A stretch of 9,549 bases of DNA from Actinomycetes bacterium (lineage in GTDB: Bacteria > Actinomycetota > Actinomycetes > Propionibacteriales > Propionibacteriaceae), in assembly GCA_023392635.1 (NCBI GenBank), contig JAEVYS010000076.1, positions 1-9,549 of the forward strand, written 5' to 3'. The translations under genes and the position numbers were made by a program. Positions 5,699 through 9,549 of the stretch are shown in pieces; within the stretch, counting starts at the first letter, position 1; each line of letters opens with the position of its first letter. Under the pieces are notes generated by a model, which was not told the origin of the DNA, ran no database searches, and worked only from the letters and a program-made list of their open reading frames with translations.

Positions 5699-6557
5699 AC
5701 TCCCCGAGGTGGAGGTGGTCCGGTCCGGACTCTCCGCCGCCGTGGGTGGGCGCCGCATCGACCGCGTCACCGTCCTGCACCCCCGTCCGGTGCGGCGGCA
5801 CGCCGGCGGCACGGACGACTTCGCAACCTCGCTCGCCGGGCGCACCTTCGCCGAACCGAGGCGGCGTGGCAAGTTCCTGTGGCTGCCGTTCACCGACGGC
5901 GACGCGCTGATGGCCCATCTCGGCATGAGTGGCCAGTTCCGGCTGGACGCACCGGGCAGCCACCTGCCGCCACAGTGCCGGGTGGTGTTCACCTTCGCCG
6001 ACGGCGGTGACGAGCTGCGGTTCGCCGACCAGCGCATGTTCGGCGGCCTGTGGCTGAGCCCCGGCGGCGCGGACGTCCCGGACGAGGTGCGCCACATCGC
6101 CCTCGACCTCTTCGACCCGGCGCTGGACCTGGAGGCGCTCGTTGCGGACGTCCGCCGCCGCCGCTCCGGCATCAAGCGTGTGCTGCTCAACCAGACGGTG
6201 GTGTCGGGGATCGGCAACATCTACGCCGACGAGTCGCTGTGGCGGGTCCGCCTGCACTACGAGGCACCCGCCGACGGCCTCTCCGGGCGGCGGGTGCGCG
6301 AGCTGCTGACCGCGGCGAGGGACGTGATGGCTGAAGCCCTGCGGGAGGGCGGAACCTCCTTCGACGCCCTGTACGTCAACGTGAACGGCAGCTCCGGGTA
6401 CTTCGGCCGGTCACTCGCGGTGTACGGGCGTGAGGGCCTGCCCTGCCTGCGGTGCGGACGCCCGATCGCCCGGGAGCCGTTCATGAACCGCTCCAGCTAC
6501 CTGTGCCGCTGGTGCCAGCGCCGTCCGCGTGCCGCCCGCGAAGGTGCCGACCGGTAA
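5691..6557 (+). CDS. mutM: formamidopyrimidine-DNA glycosylase (Fpg/MutM)
   Basis: MutM removes oxidised purines such as 8-oxoguanine from DNA and nicks the resulting abasic site by beta/delta elimination. The 288-residue product begins MPELPEVEVVRSGL: Pro2 becomes the N-terminal catalytic nucleophile once Met is removed, with Glu3 beside it. Lys61 in GKFLWLPF matches the conserved active-site lysine of the family. The helix-two-turn-helix region contains GIGNIYADESLW. The C-terminal zinc finger is C252-x2-C255-x16-C272-x2-C275, with Arg267 in the finger turn (NRSSYLC). All key residues are present, so activity is likely. The start is fixed by the invariant N-terminus and overlaps the rnc stop by eight bases. 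The stop TAA shares one base with the next ATG (TAATG), indicating a compact operon. Confidence 0.97.
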   Translation: MPELPEVEVVRSGLSAAVGGRRIDRVTVLHPRPVRRHAGGTDDFATSLAGRTFAEPRRRGKFLWLPFTDGDALMAHLGMSGQFRLDAPGSHLPPQCRVVFTFADGGDELRFADQRMFGGLWLSPGGADVPDEVRHIALDLFDPALDLEALVADVRRRRSGIKRVLLNQTVVSGIGNIYADESLWRVRLHYEAPADGLSGRRVRELLTAARDVMAEALREGGTSFDALYVNVNGSSGYFGRSLAVYGREGLPCLRCGRPIAREPFMNRSSYLCRWCQRRPRAAREGADR

Positions 6558-7117
6558 TGTTGCGCCTCGTGACCCCACCCGAGACCGCCCGAGCGCCGTG
6601 GCACAACACGCTGCGGCAGTTCGTGAAGTTCGGGATCGTCGGCGGGGCCGGCGTCGTGGTCAACATGCTGGTCGCCATCGCCATGAACAAGGCCAACGGT
6701 GGCACGATCAACGCCCAGAGGATCATCTGGGCGATCCCGGGGACCCCGTACAACCTGCGCTACACCACGCTGGTGTGGATCGTCGGCTTCCTCGTGGCGA
6801 ACGTGTTCAACTTCCAGCTCAACCGCTCCTGGACGTTCCGGCACAGCCGCAAGGCCCCGTGGTTCCACGAGTTCTGGCCCTTCCTGGCGGTGGGCAGCGC
6901 GGCGGCGATCGCGGGCATCTTCATCAAGATCGCCTTCACCAACCCCACCTCGCCGATCTACCTGCCCGAGCCGTGGTTCCACGAGAACGCCGGCCTCCAG
7001 TCCCGCGAGTACTGGTCGCAGCTGCTCACCATCGTGATCACCACGCCGATCAACTTCGTGGTCAACAAGCTGTGGACCTTCAGCCACATCCGCAACAAGC
7101 ACGCCAGCGTGGTGTGA
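6557..7117 (+). CDS. GtrA-family membrane protein
   Basis: The 186-residue protein looks like a GtrA-family (PF04138) four-helix membrane protein. Members are thought to flip lipid-linked sugars or assist cell-surface polysaccharide glycosylation. Helix 1 begins QFVKFGIVGGAGVVVNMLV (residues 21-39). Helix 2 lies at about 70-88 and ends in NFQLNRSWTF (85-94). Helix 3 lies at about 108-127. Helix 4 lies at about 155-172 and ends in NFVVNKLWTF (166-175). The two N-F-x-x-N-[RK]-x-W-T-F blocks mark an internal duplication, which is characteristic of the family. The loops at 45-69 and 128-153 seem longer than in typical members of about 120-150 residues. The ATG at 6557 overlaps the mutM stop by one base, and smc begins seven bases after the stop. 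The transported substrate cannot be inferred. Confidence 0.85.
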   Translation: MLRLVTPPETARAPWHNTLRQFVKFGIVGGAGVVVNMLVAIAMNKANGGTINAQRIIWAIPGTPYNLRYTTLVWIVGFLVANVFNFQLNRSWTFRHSRKAPWFHEFWPFLAVGSAAAIAGIFIKIAFTNPTSPIYLPEPWFHENAGLQSREYWSQLLTIVITTPINFVVNKLWTFSHIRNKHASVV

Positions 7118-7124
7118 ACCGCCG

Positions 7125-9549
7125 ATGTACCTGAAGAGCCTCACCCTGCGCGGCTTCAAGTCGTTCGCTTCCACCACGAACCTCGTCTTCGAGCCCGGCA
7201 TCACGTGCGTGGTCGGCCCGAACGGGTCCGGCAAGTCCAACGTCGTCGACGCCCTGGCCTGGGTCATGGGGGAGCAGGGTGCCAAGACGCTGCGCGGCGG
7301 CAAGATGGAGGACGTCATCTTCGCCGGCACCGCGGGGAGGGCCCCGCTCGGGCGGGCGGAGGTGCTGCTGACCATCGACAACGCGGACGGGGCCCTCCCG
7401 ATCGACTACACCGAGGTGACGATCAGCCGCACGATGTTCCGCTCGGGCGGATCGGAGTACGCGATCAACGGCGCACCGGCGCGACTGCTCGACGTCCAGG
7501 ACCTGCTCAGCGACTCCGGCATCGGCCGGGAGATGCACGTCATCGTCGGGCAGGGGCAGCTCGACTCCATCCTTCAGGCGACTCCGGAGATCCGCCGCGG
7601 CTTCATCGAGGAGGCCGCCGGCGTCCTGAAGCACCGCAAGCGCAAGGAGAAGGCCGAGCGGAAGCTCGAGGCCACCGCCGCCAACCTGAACCGGCTCAGC
7701 GACCTGCTGGGCGAGATCCGCCGCCAGCTCAAGCCCCTGGGACGGCAGGCCGAGGTGGCGCGCAAGGCTGCGGTCATCCAGGCCGACCTGCGTGACGCGC
7801 GTGCCCGCCTCCTGGCCGACGACCTGGTCAGGCTCACCGGCGCGCTCGAGGTCGAACTCGCCGCTGAGGCCGAGCTCAAGCAACGCCGGCTCCGGCTCGA
7901 GGAGCAGCTCACCGAGGCCCGGCAGGCGGAACAGGCCGCCGAGGCCGCCGCCCGGGAGGCGCTCCCGCAGCTCACCGCGGCGCAGGAGACGTGGTACGCC
8001 CTCGCCGGACTCGCCGAGCGCGTCGCGAGCACTGCGTCGATCGCTGCCGAGCGGTTGCGGAACGCGCAGAGCGTCGGCACCGAGGACCGTCCCGGCCGCG
8101 ACCCCGAGGCGATCGAGCGGGAGGCGGCCGAAGTGCGTCGCGCCGAGGCGGAGCTGCAGGCCGAGGTCGACGCCAAGGCGCTGGCCCTGGCTGCGGCGAC
8201 CCAGGCCCGGGGAGCCGCCGAGGCCGTGCAGGCGGAGGCGGAGAAGCAGTTCGCCGCGCAGCAGCGCGCCATCGCCGACCGCCGGGAGGGGCTCGCGCGC
8301 CTGACCGGCGAGGTGAACACCCTGCGCAGCCGGGCCGAGGCGGCCGGGGCGGAGATCGGACGGCTCGCCTCCGCCCGGGCGGAGGCCGAGGAGCGGGCGC
8401 AGGCCGCCCGTCACCAGTTCGCCAACCTCGAAACCAGGCTGGCCGGCCTCAGCGCAGGGGAGAGCGGGCTCGACACCGCGTACGAACTGGCCGAGGCCGA
8501 CGCCGAACACGCCGCAGCGGTGCTGGAGCAGCTCCAGGAGGCCGAGCGCGCCGCCGCCGCGGAGCGCGGTGCCGCCGCCGCCCGCGCCGAGGCGCTGGCG
8601 CTCGGCCTGGAGCGCCGGGACGGCACGGCTGCACTGATGGCCGCAGGCGACCGGCTCGACGGCCTGCTGGGTTCGGTGGCTGCGCTGATCAGCGTGCCCC
8701 CCGGGGCGGAGGTCGCCATCGCCGCGGCCCTCGGGTCCGCCGCGGACGCCGTGGCCGTCACCGGGCTGGACGCCGCCATCGCGGCGTTCGACCACCTGAA
8801 GGCCGAGGACCTGGGCCGCGCGGGCCTCCTGCTCGGCGGGCCCACGGCCCCCGACACCAGTTCCTGGCCGCAGTTGCCCGGGTACGCCCGGTACGCCGCC
8901 GGCATGATCGACTGCTCGACCACGCTGCGTCCGGCCGTCGAGCGGCTCCTGTTCAAGGTGGCGGTCGTGGACGACCTCGCCGACGGCCGGCGCCTCGTGG
9001 CCGAGCTTCCCGAGGTCACCGCGGTCACCTCCGACGGCGACGTCCTCAGCGCCTGGTTCGCGGCGGGCGGATCGTCGGCCAAGCCGTCGTTGCTGGAGGT
9101 GCAGGCCGCCCTGGACGAGGCGAATGCCCGGCTCGCCACCGCCCAGGCCGAAACCGAACGCCTGCGGTTCGCGATCGCAGAGGCGCAGGCCGTGCTGGGT
9201 GCGGCCAGGGAGCGCTCCGACGCCGCGCTGGCCCGCCTGCACGAGTCGGACGCCGAACACGCCGCGCTGGCCGAGGAGGCCGGAGAGCTGAACCAGACCG
9301 TGCGATCGGCGCAGGCCGAGGCCGGGCGGCTCGCCGCTGCGGCCGAGAACGCCGCCGCGTCCCGCGAGCAGGCGCTGGCCAGCCTGGGTGAGCTGGAGGC
9401 CAGGCTGGAGCTTGCGTCCACCCAGACCGAGCTCAGCGAGGCCGACCCGACCGAGCGTGACGCCCGGGCGGCGGAGGCCCGCGGGGCGCGGGCCGCCGAG
9501 ATGGACGCACGGCTCGCCCTGCGCACCGTCGAGGAGCGCGCCAGGGCAC
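7125..9549 (+). CDS. smc: chromosome segregation protein SMC (3'-truncated by window end)
   Basis: SMC forms dimeric ATPase rings that, with ScpA and ScpB, organise and segregate the chromosome. The open frame runs from ATG 7125 off the window edge after 808 codons. The N-terminal ATPase half opens MYLKSLTLRGFKSFA and has Walker A GPNGSGKSN at residues 31-39 (Lys37) and a VGQGQLDSIL segment with Gln143. A long Ala/Glu/Arg-rich coiled coil follows from about 165 to 508. The hinge domain lies at about 509-655, from DRLDGLLGSVAAL to a GDVL...GGSS segment. The returning coiled coil begins near 656 and continues to the window end. The C-terminal signature motif and Walker B lie outside the window. 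The ribosome binding site is poor, so coupling to the upstream gene, seven bases away, is likely. A reading frame this long without stops is expected from the GC content, but the motifs fix the frame. Confidence 0.97.
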   Translation, partial: MYLKSLTLRGFKSFASTTNLVFEPGITCVVGPNGSGKSNVVDALAWVMGEQGAKTLRGGKMEDVIFAGTAGRAPLGRAEVLLTIDNADGALPIDYTEVTISRTMFRSGGSEYAINGAPARLLDVQDLLSDSGIGREMHVIVGQGQLDSILQATPEIRRGFIEEAAGVLKHRKRKEKAERKLEATAANLNRLSDLLGEIRRQLKPLGRQAEVARKAAVIQADLRDARARLLADDLVRLTGALEVELAAEAELKQRRLRLEEQLTEARQAEQAAEAAAREALPQLTAAQETWYALAGLAERVASTASIAAERLRNAQSVGTEDRPGRDPEAIEREAAEVRRAEAELQAEVDAKALALAAATQARGAAEAVQAEAEKQFAAQQRAIADRREGLARLTGEVNTLRSRAEAAGAEIGRLASARAEAEERAQAARHQFANLETRLAGLSAGESGLDTAYELAEADAEHAAAVLEQLQEAERAAAAERGAAAARAEALALGLERRDGTAALMAAGDRLDGLLGSVAALISVPPGAEVAIAAALGSAADAVAVTGLDAAIAAFDHLKAEDLGRAGLLLGGPTAPDTSSWPQLPGYARYAAGMIDCSTTLRPAVERLLFKVAVVDDLADGRRLVAELPEVTAVTSDGDVLSAWFAAGGSSAKPSLLEVQAALDEANARLATAQAETERLRFAIAEAQAVLGAARERSDAALARLHESDAEHAALAEEAGELNQTVRSAQAEAGRLAAAAENAAASREQALASLGELEARLELASTQTELSEADPTERDARAAEARGARAAEMDARLALRTVEERARA

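Noticed and set aside
7080..9260. Long antisense open frame opposite smc
   Set aside because: The product is low-complexity Leu/Gly/Arg-rich with no motif, while the + strand frame contains the SMC Walker A and hinge.
8499..9265. A 17-base exact repeat (8499-8515 and 9249-9265) encoding DAEHAA on both sides of the SMC hinge
   Set aside because: It is short, in frame, and lies in low-complexity Ala/Glu coiled coil with strong codon bias, so chance or composition explains it better than a functional repeat.
7991..9391. Alternative + strand frame of 466 codons inside smc
   Set aside because: It is almost entirely Arg, Gly, Ala and Pro, starts in the middle of the SMC coiled coil, and has no independent support.
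1..9549. Search for tRNA, rRNA, CRISPR, insertion sequences, attachment sites, phage or defence genes
   Set aside because: Nothing beyond conserved housekeeping genes was seen. Intergenic space totals only a few hundred bases and shows no direct-repeat arrays, transposase motifs or tRNA-like folds by eye.

Overview
The window is a very GC-rich stretch of an actinobacterial chromosome, and every convincing gene is on the + strand. The gene order, the GTG starts and the C/G-ending codons all point to Actinomycetota. The order recG - rsmD - coaD - SepIVA-like coiled-coil gene - DUF177/yceD - rpmF - rnc - mutM - membrane gene - smc is the classical actinobacterial core cluster. Propionibacteriales or a relative is my guess from general resemblance only; I could not test it.

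Layout. Positions 2-40 may hold the last codons of an upstream gene. It overlaps a small two-helix membrane protein gene (37-249). recG (299-2512) and rsmD (2531-3115) follow. Each is preceded by a TANNNT -10 box placed so close to its GTG that leaderless transcripts are likely. coaD (3138-3626) and the SepIVA-like gene (3619-4113) are joined to rsmD by short overlaps, including a possible nine-codon relay ORF. A 103-base gap (4114-4216) then carries the best promoter in the window. It would drive the tight run of DUF177/yceD (4217-4777), rpmF (4782-4973), rnc (about 5027-5698), mutM (5691-6557), a GtrA-like membrane protein gene (6557-7117) and the first two thirds of smc (7125 to the window end).

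Functionally this is housekeeping: replication-fork rescue (RecG), 16S rRNA methylation (RsmD), coenzyme A synthesis (CoaD), septation (SepIVA-like), ribosome and rRNA biogenesis (DUF177, L32, RNase III), oxidative base-damage repair (MutM) and chromosome organisation (SMC). I found no RNA gene, mobile element, CRISPR array or convincing terminator, and no non-coding stretch over 300 bases.

I found no undescribed multi-gene system. The points worth a second look are small: the matched leaderless promoters of recG and rsmD, two possible tiny coupling or leader ORFs, an apparently shortened SepIVA-like protein, an ambiguous rnc start, an enlarged GtrA-like protein next to smc, and a small membrane protein upstream of recG.
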